Part shown: positions 1 through 10,070 of the stretch, in pieces
Numbering within the stretch: position 1 is the first letter of the stretch
How the letters are laid out: each line of letters begins with the position of its first letter
Source: Lentisphaerota bacterium
GTDB taxonomy: Bacteria > Verrucomicrobiota > Lentisphaeria > Victivallales > UBA1829
Direction: 5' to 3'
Assembly (NCBI GenBank): GCA_015061565.1
Contig: SUWI01000024.1
Coordinates: 1 to 33,937, forward strand
Length of the DNA stretch: 33,937 nt
The notes under the pieces: generated by a model
The model's database searches: none
What the model was told of the DNA's origin: nothing
The model's input: the letters and a program-made list of their open reading frames with translations, nothing else
Translations under genes and position numbers: made by a program

Positions 1-107
1 GCGTTACAATACACTCCACTCAAAGTGTTGAACCGCCGTATGCCGAACGGCACGTACGGTGGTGTGAGAGGACGGCCGCCCCAATAAGGCGCGGCCTCCT
101 ACTCGAT
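1..107 (+). ncRNA. Group II intron 3' end (domains V and VI), 5' part outside window
   Basis: Bases 32-63 fold as an intron domain V. ACCGCCGTA (32-40) pairs with TACGGTGGT (55-63), a two-base CG bulge lies at 53-54, and TGCC (41-44) pairs with GGCA (49-52) across a GAAC tetraloop. The catalytic triad position reads CGC (34-36), the form known from group IIC introns, rather than AGC. Bases 68-107 form a domain VI-like stem (GGCCGC 74-79 with GCGGCC 91-96). This is followed by CCTACTCGAT, a typical bacterial intron 3' end, with A101 a candidate branch point 7 nt from the predicted end at about 107. The reverse transcriptase and 5' domains would lie upstream of the window. The fold is read directly; the class assignment is inference. 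Confidence 0.85.
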
Positions 108-113
108 TATAAC

Positions 114-307
114 CGCAAAAACAATAAAAGTCAAGACAAGCGGGTCCGGAAATTTGAAATTTATCCCGAAATCCGGTAGATCAATGAACCGGAATGGGAG
201 CGGAGCGAATCGCAAAAACAATAAAAGTCAAGACAAGCGGGTCCGGGAAATTGAAATTCAACCGGAAATCCTGGAGATCGATCAACCTGAATGGGGAACG
301 GAGCCAT
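114..307. repeat. Two tandem ~97 bp direct repeats
   Basis: Unit one (114-210) and unit two (211-307) start with the same 36 bases (114-149 and 211-246) and then diverge with substitutions and small indels while staying clearly alignable. A degraded start of a third unit may follow at about 308. The repeat begins 6-7 bases after the predicted intron end. No convincing ORF or RNA was recognised in it; an 81-codon frame across it has no homology I recognise. Confidence 0.85.
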
Positions 308-354
308 TAAAAAACAGATCACTGGTTTCCGTCCGGAGTGTTCGTTATTGTTCA

Positions 355-436
355 AAAAGACATTTTATTTTCAGTATAAATTTAATAGGACAGATATGAA
401 ATAACAGCTAATATTGAATGGAAAAGACATTTTATT
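355..436. promoter_or_regulatory. Pair of 15 bp direct repeats, possible operator of the ROK gene
   Basis: AAAAGACATTTTATT occurs exactly at 355-369 and again at 422-436. The second copy ends one base before the -35 element of the predicted ROK-gene promoter. ROK regulators commonly autoregulate, so these may be operator sites; that role is inference. The region is AT-rich, so chance similarity is possible, though a 15 bp exact match 67 bp apart is notable. Confidence 0.45.
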
Positions 437-437
437 G

Positions 438-465
438 TTGTAAAATGTGTTTTCTGAATTATAGT
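438..465 (+). promoter_or_regulatory. Sigma-70-type promoter for the ROK regulator locus
   Basis: TTGTAA (438-443), a 16 bp spacer and TATAGT (460-465) lie 43 bp upstream of the GTG start at 509. It is the best -35/-10 pair in the AT-rich 308-508 region, which otherwise holds no gene. Confidence 0.55.
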
Positions 466-508
466 AAAACAGTTTCGTAAACGATTATGAAAACGGAGTG
501 GAAAGACC

Positions 509-1618
509 GTGAAAAATGCTGCGAAGAAATTGAAAGTCCGCAACATCATTTTCAGCCAGACGTGCATTTCCCGCCAGGATTTGCTGAGAAGCAGCGGTTT
601 GAGCATCCGGGCATTGGACCGATATACTGCCGATCTGCTGAAAGACGACCTGATCAGCCGAGACGTTCATAGCGGGAAACGCGGACGGAGTTCATATTTT
701 TACCGTTCGAACAGTGAAAAAATCATTTTTCCCGGACTATCCCTGATTCAATCGAAATTTTCCCTGGTCGTCCTGGACATCAATGCATATATCATTTACG
801 CCAAAACGGTCGATTTTCCGGAGAATATTGTTTCCGCCGATTTGATTCAGCTCGGTCTGGGAATGCTGGAAGAAGTCCGGAAGATACTGCCTGACCGGAA
901 CATGGCTGCAATCGCGTTCAATTTCAATACATTCCAGCAGCCGTCGAACCGCTTCACCGTCATGAAGGAATTGATGCGCAAGTCAGGCCGACAATTCCGC
1001 GTCGAAACGAGACTGTTTGAAAGTTCTTCGCTGAATCTGCTTCGTTTTTATACTGTTCTTGGTTGGACCGGCAGCGTGGGGATGCCGATTTTCGGAGACA
1101 GGATAAGGCTGCATGTCGTGACCGATGGTGAAATCCGTTCGGATCTGGATAATTTCCTTTACGGGTTCAAGCACCGTCAGATCGATCCGAAAAGCAAATG
1201 GGTTTGCCCTCATTGCCGAAAACCCGGCTGCATCGATGTTCTTTTGACTTATAGAGCAGTGGTCCGGCGCTATCAAGACATTTCTGCTTCCGTTCTTCCC
1301 TGTCAGTTTGACCAGGTGCTGTACAACAATATCCAGCTGCTGGGGGATTCCGGCGAGCCGGCCGCCCGGCGGATTCTGGAAGAAAACGGTGTACTTATTG
1401 CCCGGGCTATGGCCATTCTCCGCAAAGATTTACAACTGGATCATCTGGTGATTTCGAACTGTCCGAAAATTCAGTATGATATTTTTACCGCAGCTTATCA
1501 TGATCTGACCGGAAACGGGAAACCCGTTTTGAACCTGCGCTCCCTGAGTGTTTCGGATGCCATTCTCGCAGCGCCGGATCTGATGCGGCGGGAAATTCTT
1601 GGATACAGCAAACCATAA
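509..1618 (+). CDS. ROK-family-like transcriptional regulator with degenerate sugar-kinase domain
   Basis: This 369-residue protein probably represses or activates the glycan locus downstream in response to a sugar. The first ~65 residues form a winged helix-turn-helix (ISRQDLLRSSGLSIRALDRY region). The rest follows the ROK/NagC layout: a strand resembling the first phosphate-binding motif (LVVLDINAYI) and a Cys cluster C233-x2-C236-x4-C241 where ROK proteins normally have CxCGxxGCxE. The DxGxT nucleotide motif is reduced to DIN, and the usual Glu after the last Cys is Asp243. Kinase activity is therefore unlikely, but zinc-dependent folding is plausible. The start is GTG with GGAG at 495-498; no better ATG exists in frame. 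A promoter and a pair of direct repeats precede it. The gene is first in a co-directional series, and the next gene begins 22-127 bp later depending on its start. It could be called NagC/XylR-like. Confidence 0.8.
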   Translation: MKNAAKKLKVRNIIFSQTCISRQDLLRSSGLSIRALDRYTADLLKDDLISRDVHSGKRGRSSYFYRSNSEKIIFPGLSLIQSKFSLVVLDINAYIIYAKTVDFPENIVSADLIQLGLGMLEEVRKILPDRNMAAIAFNFNTFQQPSNRFTVMKELMRKSGRQFRVETRLFESSSLNLLRFYTVLGWTGSVGMPIFGDRIRLHVVTDGEIRSDLDNFLYGFKHRQIDPKSKWVCPHCRKPGCIDVLLTYRAVVRRYQDISASVLPCQFDQVLYNNIQLLGDSGEPAARRILEENGVLIARAMAILRKDLQLDHLVISNCPKIQYDIFTAAYHDLTGNGKPVLNLRSLSVSDAILAAPDLMRREILGYSKP

Positions 1619-1745
1619 ATCATAACAGGAGGTAATTGTCATGACATCTGAAACGGGGAGTCTGTATTTGCGAGTGTCCGCGCCTTTTTTCCGGCGGTAT
1701 GGTCAATCAAACATTAATTTTCAACCATTTTATGGAGGAATCATA

Positions 1746-2528
1746 ATGAAGAAGGGCTTCAACTGCCGGATACCGAGGAAAAAAGGTTTCACATTGATTG
1801 AACTCCTTATTGTTATTGCGATCATCGCGATTCTGGCGGGGATGCTGCTGCCGGCTTTGAACAGTGCCAGGGAAAAAGCCCGCACCATCAGCTGTCTCGG
1901 CAATCTCAAGAGTCTGGGAACTGCCTGCTCATCGTATTCCAACGACAATCGCGATCACATCCCGTATTCAGTCAACAATGCTACCGCGACCGATACGATA
2001 TCATGGGACGACCTGCTGGGGATGGGCGGTTATGACGGACGGAAGGTTTCACTGGAGGATGCGAAAATCTCGTGGGCGACCCGGACCGCGTTGTCCGGCC
2101 ACAACCGGATTTACAATTGCTCGGCCAATCCAAACAAGGAAGATTTCAAGCGGGGATATGCTTTGAATGACGGCTATTATGCTGACAATCAGCCGCTTTA
2201 CGGTTTCCCGGACGGCGGCTCCGCATGGCATCACGGGGTGGCGGGAAAAACTTGGTCGGTGCGGCAGGGGTCGGTGAAACAGGCATCCGGTGTTTTTATG
2301 ATCGTTCCGTGCCATGATTCCCAGAACCTCGGCAGTGAAACCCGTGCAGCCATTTCCCGCCCTTCGGTCATGTATACAGCCCAGAAACCGTCCAAAGGGC
2401 ACAACAGGCAATTCAATTTCGCGTGTTTCGACGGACATTGCGTTACGATGCCGATCAACCAGACTCTGGGATCCGGCGGGCTCCCGCATCTTTATCCGCG
2501 GGGATTTTGGACCAGGGAAAAACGATAA
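1746..2528 (+). CDS. Prepilin-like secreted protein with H-X9-DG C-terminus
   Basis: This 260-residue protein belongs to the type II secretion pseudopilin-like/DUF1559-type families expanded in Planctomycetes and Lentisphaerota. A 14-residue basic leader ends in Gly, followed by FTLIELL with the conserved Glu at mature position 5 and a ~20-residue hydrophobic helix. That matches class III prepilin processing at G14/F15. The C-terminal region carries an exact H-X9-DG motif (H219, D229-G230). GGAGG at 1734-1738 sits 7 bp before ATG 1746, which places the leader at the N-terminus. An in-frame upstream ATG at 1641 also has a strong AGGAGG (1627-1632) but would bury the leader 35 residues inside. 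The stop is 17 bp before the exported hydrolase gene, suggesting cotranscription. Its function beyond being a pseudopilin-like envelope protein is unknown. Confidence 0.85.
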   Translation: MKKGFNCRIPRKKGFTLIELLIVIAIIAILAGMLLPALNSAREKARTISCLGNLKSLGTACSSYSNDNRDHIPYSVNNATATDTISWDDLLGMGGYDGRKVSLEDAKISWATRTALSGHNRIYNCSANPNKEDFKRGYALNDGYYADNQPLYGFPDGGSAWHHGVAGKTWSVRQGSVKQASGVFMIVPCHDSQNLGSETRAAISRPSVMYTAQKPSKGHNRQFNFACFDGHCVTMPINQTLGSGGLPHLYPRGFWTREKR

Positions 2529-2545
2529 CACAGGAGATTTTTTTC

Positions 2546-4612
2546 ATGAATATCAGACGGTTGTTTTTTCTGATGATATGGTGGACGGGTGCCCTTTCTT
2601 TCGGAATCGAACTGAAGGACTGCAAGGTGTTATCCGAGAACCAGACGGTTTCCCTGAATCAGGTTTTGAACCCTGCGTTTGATGAAGGGAACGGGGGAAT
2701 TCACTGGAACCTGGGGGCGGAAGCAGAGATTTCTGCCGCGTACGGCAGCAACCAGCGAGGATTGGGGATCCGCCGGACCGATCCGGGGCGTTATTCGGTC
2801 AGTACCCAGAAAATGAAATTGAAGCCGGGCACCAAATATATTGCAGGCTGCCGGATCAGGAACGAAGGGTTCGATCCAAAAGACGGAAAAGGCGGTTCCT
2901 TCGGCATTGAGTGGTACCGCGGATCGAGTCATATCAGCTCCGCATACTGCAATTCAATCGGCAACCATGACTGGAAACTTTATACGCGGGAATTTACTAC
3001 CGGGAATGATCCCGATCTGGAATATGTGTTTGTTATTTTCGTTGGAAAAGGAAAACTCGGAACTGCCGCGTACGACGATGTATTTGTCCGGGAGGCGGGG
3101 GCGGTTTGGCTCCCCGTCCTGATTTCCCCCTTCAATGCCGTTATGAGAAGCGGAAACGGGAAAATCGAAATATCTTCCAACATATTGGGAACTTACAGAT
3201 ATCCCGGTTCCGTTAAAGCCGTTCATGTCTGCTGCGCGGTCTTGAAAAACAACGGCAGACAAATCGCGATGCAGACCGTTCCCGTGAAAAATGACCGGGC
3301 GTTTTTTGATTTCGGAACTCTGGCGGACGGAGAATATGAACTGGATTTGTACCTGCTTGATGCTGTGAACAAACTTCGCTTGGCCGACCGTAAGGCTCTG
3401 CATTTTCTGGTGATGAATCCCCGCGATTACGTATCCCGTCCGGTTTATATTGATGAACATGGACGGATGATTGTTAAAGGAAAGCCGTTTCTGCCGCTCG
3501 GTCTTTACGCCGGCGGAACCAATGCGGAGGACTTGGCGTTCTGGGAGAAAAGCCCTTTCAATTTCGTTATGCCGTATGGCGGACCGAAACTGAAATATCC
3601 CGGCGAATGGAAGAAGGATGACGACACCGGCAATCTGCATCGGGCCCTTGATCGGCTGCACCGTTCCGGGCTGGGATTCGCCTGCAACCTGATCGCATCG
3701 TATCCGAATTTGAAATATATCCTTGCCAACTGGGACGGAACCCGCGTCAGGGGCATTAATGCCGTTGTGGACGCCATCAGCGATACGGTCAAAGATCATC
3801 CGGCAATGCTCGTGTACTATACCTGTGACGAACTTCCGGCGAAACGCGGGCCGGAAATCGAAGCGCGTCGTCTGCAGCTCCGCCGCCGGGATCCCCGCCA
3901 TCCTTCGATGGCCGCGTATTTTCAATATCCCGACTTGCCTTACTACGGCAACGGACAGGATATCATCGGGCTGATCTTCTATCCGGTCGTCGGGCCAAAA
4001 AGCAACAGTATGGAACTCATTTTGAGCAATCTCGAAGCCGCTCGCCGGGTGTTGTCCGACCGCAATGGCAACATGTCGGTTTGGGCCATAGGACAGGCTT
4101 TCAACTGGGGGTCATACGTGCCCGACCGCAACCGTTTTGAAAATGATTACCGGTTTCCCACCCGTGATGAATTGACCGCCATGAGTGTTCTGGCCGCGAT
4201 TGAGGGGGTTAAAGGATTTCTGTTTTACAGTTATCATACACTGCGCTATGTCCGGGGTTGCCTCAATGAAAATGAGAAGCTGATTGAATTCTGTGACACC
4301 TGGCCGGCAGTTTGCTCAATGGGAAAGACCATCCGGGAACTGGAACATTATATCCTTTCCACGAGGAAAGCTCCCAAGGCGGACATCAAAGTCCTCAAGG
4401 GAAAGATACGGGCGAAAGCATTTTTGTCCGAGGATGGCAAATCCCTGCGCCTGCTGGTTGCCGGAGTTGGACCCGGCCCCGCGGAGGCTCTGCTGAGCAT
4501 CCCCGGCTGGTCGGATTTGTCATCTCTGACTGGCAAGAGTCTGAAAAGACCGGACGGGCGATACCATTTTCATGGAAAAGACATTTGTTACGATATTTTG
4601 AAAAGCGAATAA
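2546..4612 (+). CDS. Exported putative glycoside hydrolase (TIM-barrel type) with N-terminal carbohydrate-binding-like region
   Basis: This 688-residue protein starts with a signal peptide (MNIRRLFFLMIWWTGALSFG). A ~150-residue beta-rich region resembling CBM4/9-type modules follows (NPAFDEGNGGIHWNLG start, then a YDDVFVREAG strand). From about residue 300 the sequence VKGKPFLPLGLY begins a barrel of the kind seen in GH5/GH2/GH42-like enzymes. The segment HPAMLVYYTCDE ends in D428-E429, at the place where related sequences carry the acid/base Glu (HPALLGWYxADEP pattern). A short beta C-terminal part closes it. I do not recognise the exact family. ATG 2546 follows CAGGAG at 2531-2536. It lies between the prepilin-like and TPR genes on the same strand with short gaps. 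The substrate is unknown; the GH20 gene nearby suggests an amino-sugar-containing glycan. Confidence 0.7.
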   Translation: MNIRRLFFLMIWWTGALSFGIELKDCKVLSENQTVSLNQVLNPAFDEGNGGIHWNLGAEAEISAAYGSNQRGLGIRRTDPGRYSVSTQKMKLKPGTKYIAGCRIRNEGFDPKDGKGGSFGIEWYRGSSHISSAYCNSIGNHDWKLYTREFTTGNDPDLEYVFVIFVGKGKLGTAAYDDVFVREAGAVWLPVLISPFNAVMRSGNGKIEISSNILGTYRYPGSVKAVHVCCAVLKNNGRQIAMQTVPVKNDRAFFDFGTLADGEYELDLYLLDAVNKLRLADRKALHFLVMNPRDYVSRPVYIDEHGRMIVKGKPFLPLGLYAGGTNAEDLAFWEKSPFNFVMPYGGPKLKYPGEWKKDDDTGNLHRALDRLHRSGLGFACNLIASYPNLKYILANWDGTRVRGINAVVDAISDTVKDHPAMLVYYTCDELPAKRGPEIEARRLQLRRRDPRHPSMAAYFQYPDLPYYGNGQDIIGLIFYPVVGPKSNSMELILSNLEAARRVLSDRNGNMSVWAIGQAFNWGSYVPDRNRFENDYRFPTRDELTAMSVLAAIEGVKGFLFYSYHTLRYVRGCLNENEKLIEFCDTWPAVCSMGKTIRELEHYILSTRKAPKADIKVLKGKIRAKAFLSEDGKSLRLLVAGVGPGPAEALLSIPGWSDLSSLTGKSLKRPDGRYHFHGKDICYDILKSE

Positions 4613-4629
4613 CCGGAGGATTTTGTTCT

Positions 4630-5394
4630 ATGAAATTTTCAGCAGTCACCGTCATTTTTTCGAAATGGACCTTATGTGCCGCGGCGCTGTCGGGCACAGT
4701 TGCGATTTACGGCGATACCTGCCAGGAGTTGTTCAAAAACGGCGAAATATTGCGGGGACGGAGAAAATATGCCGAAGCGCAGGAATGTTTCCGGAAAGCC
4801 GCGGAAATCACGGAACAGCCGGCCGACCGGCAGGCTCTGGTCCGGTTGCGCATCGGACAATGTTATTTCTGGATGAAAAAATATGATCCCGCCATTGCGG
4901 AAATGAAAAAGGCAGCAGCCATTCCGGGAATAACCGGTTATTACCGCAGTGACATCAATGCCTGGATAGGAAATACATACAAAGATATGAAAAAATATGA
5001 TGCGGCGGCCGCTGCTTATGAACAGGCTGCCCGTCTGGCTCCGGCTTCTCTCCCGCAAATGAGTTTCAATGCGCTGATGAATGCCGCTTCCTGCCGGAAA
5101 ATCCAGGGCCGATGGTCCGAGGCGGCAGTGCTTATAAAGCAAGCATCGGACTTGAGAAAACTTCCCGCGGAACTGAGAAACCGGGCGCTGACGGCGATTC
5201 CGGAACTCTTCATGGAAGCCCGCGACTATGCTGCCGTAATCAGGGAGTCAAGACTTCTGGTCGATCGGCGGGAGCTTTCCGCGCCAGTCAGAAAAAAACT
5301 TCAGACCATGATCGGTAAAGCTTATTTCTCCATGCAGAAGTTCGAGCAGGCGAAAACCGAATTAAAAAAGGCGGAAACCATGCCGGATAAATAA
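4630..5394 (+). CDS. Exported tetratricopeptide repeat protein
   Basis: This 254-residue protein has an N-terminal hydrophobic signal (FSKWTLCAAALSGTVAIYG) and then about five TPR-like helix pairs (for example KYAEAQECFRKAAEI, KYDPAIAEMKKAAAI, KYDAAAAAYEQAARL). The GRWSEAAVLIKQA and KFEQAKTELKKAE segments continue the pattern. TPR arrays mediate protein-protein contacts, so a periplasmic scaffold or adaptor role is likely. The ATG at 4630 has CGGAGG just after the upstream stop, and the signal peptide begins there. It is 17 bp downstream of the hydrolase gene and ~30 bp upstream of the oxidoreductase, within the same probable operon. No catalytic motif is seen. Confidence 0.75.
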   Translation: MKFSAVTVIFSKWTLCAAALSGTVAIYGDTCQELFKNGEILRGRRKYAEAQECFRKAAEITEQPADRQALVRLRIGQCYFWMKKYDPAIAEMKKAAAIPGITGYYRSDINAWIGNTYKDMKKYDAAAAAYEQAARLAPASLPQMSFNALMNAASCRKIQGRWSEAAVLIKQASDLRKLPAELRNRALTAIPELFMEARDYAAVIRESRLLVDRRELSAPVRKKLQTMIGKAYFSMQKFEQAKTELKKAETMPDK

Positions 5395-5425
5395 CCGGTA
5401 TGGTTGATCGGAAAGGTCGTTGCAA

Positions 5426-6646
5426 ATGTCGAATGTGATTATTCTCGGGGCCGGTCGCGGATTGGCTTTCGCCCATATGATTGTTCTCAACCCCGATTTG
5501 TTTTCCGGACACGAGATCAAGGGAATTGTTGAAATTCAGGAGGCTGTCCATCCGAAACTCCGCAAAAGACTGGATGGATACGGTCTGAAGAATACACGTA
5601 TTTTCCGTTCCGCGGAAGAAGCTTTTCAGGCCATTCCCAAGGAAGAAGCCGATGCCGTACTGGTTGTCACACCCAATGCCACGCATGCCGAGTATCTGGA
5701 GCTCTGCCTGAAATATGATCGGCATGTCCTTTTGGAAAAACCGGTTTCCACCAACTGGAAAGATGCCGTGAGAATTTACCGTATGGCCCGGCAGACCGAG
5801 AAAATCGTCCAGATCGGATTCGTCCTCCATTATTCGCCGTTTTATCGGGAAATCAAGAAGCTGGCTGACAGCGGTCGGCTCGGTCGGCTGGTCAGCATGC
5901 ATTTTTCCATCCAGCGGGACCTGGATTCTGAATTCATGCGGGGGTGGCGCCGGCTCACGGCGAATACCGGCGGACTGCTGAATGAAAAAAGTTCCCATGA
6001 CCTTGATCTGATCCAATGGATCAAAACTTCCCAAGGCAGCCCGGTTGAAGTTTTTTCATTCGGCGGACGCGAATTTTTCCCGCGTGATACCGGACCGGAT
6101 TTCAAACATCCGGAAAAATGCAGCGAATGCGCCGATAAAACCTGTCCATTCCGGTTTGATCCCTCCCTCTATTCCACCATCGCCCGGGAATACTCGCTCA
6201 ATCCGGATTTCGAAAATTTTTCCAAATGCGTTTACCGGACGGATGCGGATATTTTCACCGATCAGACTGTGTTGATCCGGTTTTCCGACGATACCCATGC
6301 CACCTTCAACTTGAATGCCGTCAGCGCGAAATCCGACCGCACCGTCGCAATTTACGGAACCGAAGGAACTCTCTGCGGCAGTCTTTCCCGTGCCGAATTG
6401 ACTTTGATGACTTTCCGGGACCACCAGACTGAGAAGATTTCCCTGAACCGTCTGCTCAAGTCCAATGATATGCATGGCGGCGGAGATACTCGCATCCTGC
6501 AGGATTTTTTCGAATGCATCGAAAAGCACCATCGTCCGTCCGCGTCCGTAAGGGACGGCGTAGCTGCTTCCCGTTTGGCTTTCGCAGCCGACAAGAGTGC
6601 GGTTACCGGGCTGAAGGTCGATCTCGAAACGGAATTCCCGTTCTGA
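5426..6646 (+). CDS. Gfo/Idh/MocA-family oxidoreductase
   Basis: This 406-residue cytoplasmic NAD(P)-dependent dehydrogenase has an N-terminal Rossmann fold (VIILGAGRG) and the family signature EKP (HVLLEKPVS). The C-terminal domain carries GGLLNEKSSHDLDLIQW, which holds the His of the usual catalytic GGxxxDxxxHxxD pattern. A four-residue-spaced Cys set (KCSECADKTCPF) sits in the C-terminal domain and may bind a metal; several Gfo/Idh proteins have such an insert. Family members oxidise or epimerise sugars, inositols and glycosides, so it probably acts on a sugar released by the neighbouring hydrolases. ATG 5426 is preferred over an in-frame TTG at 5420, with GAAAGG about 10 bp upstream. The substrate cannot be told from sequence. 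Confidence 0.85.
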   Translation: MSNVIILGAGRGLAFAHMIVLNPDLFSGHEIKGIVEIQEAVHPKLRKRLDGYGLKNTRIFRSAEEAFQAIPKEEADAVLVVTPNATHAEYLELCLKYDRHVLLEKPVSTNWKDAVRIYRMARQTEKIVQIGFVLHYSPFYREIKKLADSGRLGRLVSMHFSIQRDLDSEFMRGWRRLTANTGGLLNEKSSHDLDLIQWIKTSQGSPVEVFSFGGREFFPRDTGPDFKHPEKCSECADKTCPFRFDPSLYSTIAREYSLNPDFENFSKCVYRTDADIFTDQTVLIRFSDDTHATFNLNAVSAKSDRTVAIYGTEGTLCGSLSRAELTLMTFRDHQTEKISLNRLLKSNDMHGGGDTRILQDFFECIEKHHRPSASVRDGVAASRLAFAADKSAVTGLKVDLETEFPF

Positions 6647-6683
6647 TGCCGCCGGGTTCCGAAAACTTCATGGGAGAATAATC

Positions 6684-8357
6684 ATGCTGAATATCATACC
6701 GCCGCCGGCCGAATTGCATCTGACCGGAAAAAAGTTTCGCCCTTCAACGCTCTCTGTCAGAAAAATCTGTTCTCCCGGTCTGAAGTCCGAGGAATACGGT
6801 TTGGAAATCTCCGAAAATAAAATTCTGCTGAGGTATTCGGCCCCCGCCGGACTCCGCTATGCCCGTCAAACCCTGAACCAGATCCGGAAACTCTGTCCGG
6901 ATGGCCTTCCCGGCCTGGTGATTCATGACGCCCCGGCTTTCGCCAGACGCGGCGTCATGCTGGATGTCTCCCGCGGACGTGTCTGGACCATGCGTCATTT
7001 CAAGGAAACCATCCGCAAGCTGGCTCGGTGGAAATACAATCTGCTTCAGCTGTATTTCGAGTCCGCTTATGCTTCGCCCGGCAATGAAGAAATCTGGACC
7101 GGCATGTCGCCTGTCACTCCCTCTGAATTGAAGGAACTGGAAATCTACGCCGCAACCTATGGAATTGAGTTGAGTGTCTGTCAGAACTGTTTCGGTCATC
7201 TTACCCGGTTCCTGATTCATCCGAAATACCGGCATCTGGCAGAAATTCAGCCGGGAATGGTTTATGAAGCCTGGGGGCGGATGTCTGCCGTTCCGCAGAC
7301 CCTGGCTCCGGGAAATCCCGAATCGGTTCAATTCGTCCGCCGTTTGCTGAACAGCTATTTCATTGCCTGCAGGTCTCCTCATGTCAATCTCGGATGCGAC
7401 GAGACTCTGGATTTGGGGTTTGGCGTTTCTCGCGGCGAGGCCGGGAAAAAAGGATTGTCCGCCATCTTCGCCGATTATGTCGGAAAATTGTGCACGGCGG
7501 TTTCGGAAGCCGGACGCAGACCGATGATCTGGGCTGATTTCCCCATGAAACATCCCGATGTCATTGAACTTCTTCCAAAACATCTGGTTTACCTTCTGTG
7601 GGGGTATGACGCCGATACTCCATTCCGGTCATGGTGCGAAACGATTCGATCTTCCGGAAACGAGTTTTGGGTTTGTCCCGGCTCTTGTTCCTGGAGTTCG
7701 CTTTTCGGGAACGTTGCCCGTCGGCAGGCCAATATGCGCAAGGCTGCGGAAGACGGGCTGGCCGGCGGGGCTTCCGGTTATCTGCTGACCGACTGGGGTG
7801 ACGGCGGACACCGCCAATGCTGGGGCCCCTCGCTGGCAGCCATCGCTGAAGGAGCCTGTTTCGCCTGGTCCGGCCCGGTAGAGTTGAATCGGGATGCAAT
7901 CGCCGGCGAGGCATTCGGCTCTATTGCAGCCGGACAGTGGTATGACCGTGCAGGTCATGTCGAAGACGATCTTGCCGCTGTCGGATTGCCCGGTCTTTAC
8001 GCTGATCTGCATATCCCCTGGCATCAGATCCCGGAAAAACAACAGACCTCGGATGCCGCTGCTTACCAAGCTTTGATTCCGCGACTGGAAAAATTACATC
8101 GCGATGTTCCTGCTGATGTTTCGTCCTTGCTGCAGAGGGAGATGCGCATGGCTGCCGGATTTGCCATTTTCGCCGCGGAACGGGCTGTCCTCCGCAGGGA
8201 AGGGCGGGCTTTGGAATTGAAATCCCTGGCGGTTCGGATGGCTCCGCTGATCCGGGAGTTCCAGCGGCTTTGGCTGCGCCGTTCCCGACCCGGCGGGCTG
8301 ACATGGTCCTCCGCACAGTGGCGGAAGATTGCCGATGAAATGGATAATATTTGCTGA
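6684..8357 (+). CDS. Glycoside hydrolase family 20 (beta-N-acetylhexosaminidase-like)
   Basis: This 557-residue protein has a short N-terminal alpha/beta GH20b-like region ending in APAFARRGVMLDVSRGR, followed by the GH20 barrel. The catalytic Asp-Glu pair is visible in NLGCDETLDLG (D239-E240), where Asp positions the substrate acetamido group and Glu is the acid. Other subfamily marks are QNCFGHL and a late LTDWGDGGH segment. There is no signal peptide, so it is likely cytoplasmic and would cleave N-acetylglucosamine or -galactosamine from imported oligosaccharides. The ATG follows GGGAGAA about 10 bp upstream. It is last in the locus starting at 509, and its stop lies 11 bp from the convergent stop of the sigma-54 activator gene. 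The exact aglycone is unknown. Confidence 0.88.
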   Translation: MLNIIPPPAELHLTGKKFRPSTLSVRKICSPGLKSEEYGLEISENKILLRYSAPAGLRYARQTLNQIRKLCPDGLPGLVIHDAPAFARRGVMLDVSRGRVWTMRHFKETIRKLARWKYNLLQLYFESAYASPGNEEIWTGMSPVTPSELKELEIYAATYGIELSVCQNCFGHLTRFLIHPKYRHLAEIQPGMVYEAWGRMSAVPQTLAPGNPESVQFVRRLLNSYFIACRSPHVNLGCDETLDLGFGVSRGEAGKKGLSAIFADYVGKLCTAVSEAGRRPMIWADFPMKHPDVIELLPKHLVYLLWGYDADTPFRSWCETIRSSGNEFWVCPGSCSWSSLFGNVARRQANMRKAAEDGLAGGASGYLLTDWGDGGHRQCWGPSLAAIAEGACFAWSGPVELNRDAIAGEAFGSIAAGQWYDRAGHVEDDLAAVGLPGLYADLHIPWHQIPEKQQTSDAAAYQALIPRLEKLHRDVPADVSSLLQREMRMAAGFAIFAAERAVLRREGRALELKSLAVRMAPLIREFQRLWLRRSRPGGLTWSSAQWRKIADEMDNIC

Positions 8358-8368
8358 CCCGTTGAATT

Positions 8369-9886
<1,518 letters not shown>

Positions 9887-9895
9887 GATGACAGT

Positions 9896-9924
9896 AATAT
9901 ACATGCTTTCCGTGCCGTTATCAA
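9896..9924 (-). promoter_or_regulatory. Sigma-70-type promoter of the sigma-54 activator, possibly giving a leaderless mRNA
   Basis: On the - strand TTGATA (9924-9919), a 17 bp spacer and TATATT (9901-9896) form a near-consensus promoter. The -10 ends only nine bases before ATG 9886, so transcription would start at or within a few bases of that codon. If ATG 9904 were the real start, this promoter could not serve it. Confidence 0.5.
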
Positions 9925-10010
9925 GCGGAGAAACAATGATTTCTGAAAACAATCCGCCGTACAATTTTCAGCGGATCCGGAAAAAAACACGATTAAAAAT
10001 CGAAAACAAT

Positions 10011-10041
10011 TTGCTTTTTGGCCGTTTCAGTGTTCTATTAT
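10011..10041 (+). promoter_or_regulatory. Candidate promoter of the VOC/dnaX run
   Basis: TTGCTT (10011-10016) is followed by TCTATT at 17 bp or TATTAT (10036-10041) at 19 bp. The AT-rich divergent region 9905-10070 holds no gene. The -35 matches the TTGCTTTTT seen at other promoters in the window. Confidence 0.4.
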
Positions 10042-10070
10042 CAAGTAATTTTTAAAGGAAAAGAAACAGG

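Noticed and set aside
154-399. 81-codon ORF over the tandem repeats
   Set aside because: It spans repeat DNA, lacks a ribosome site and has no recognisable protein feature.
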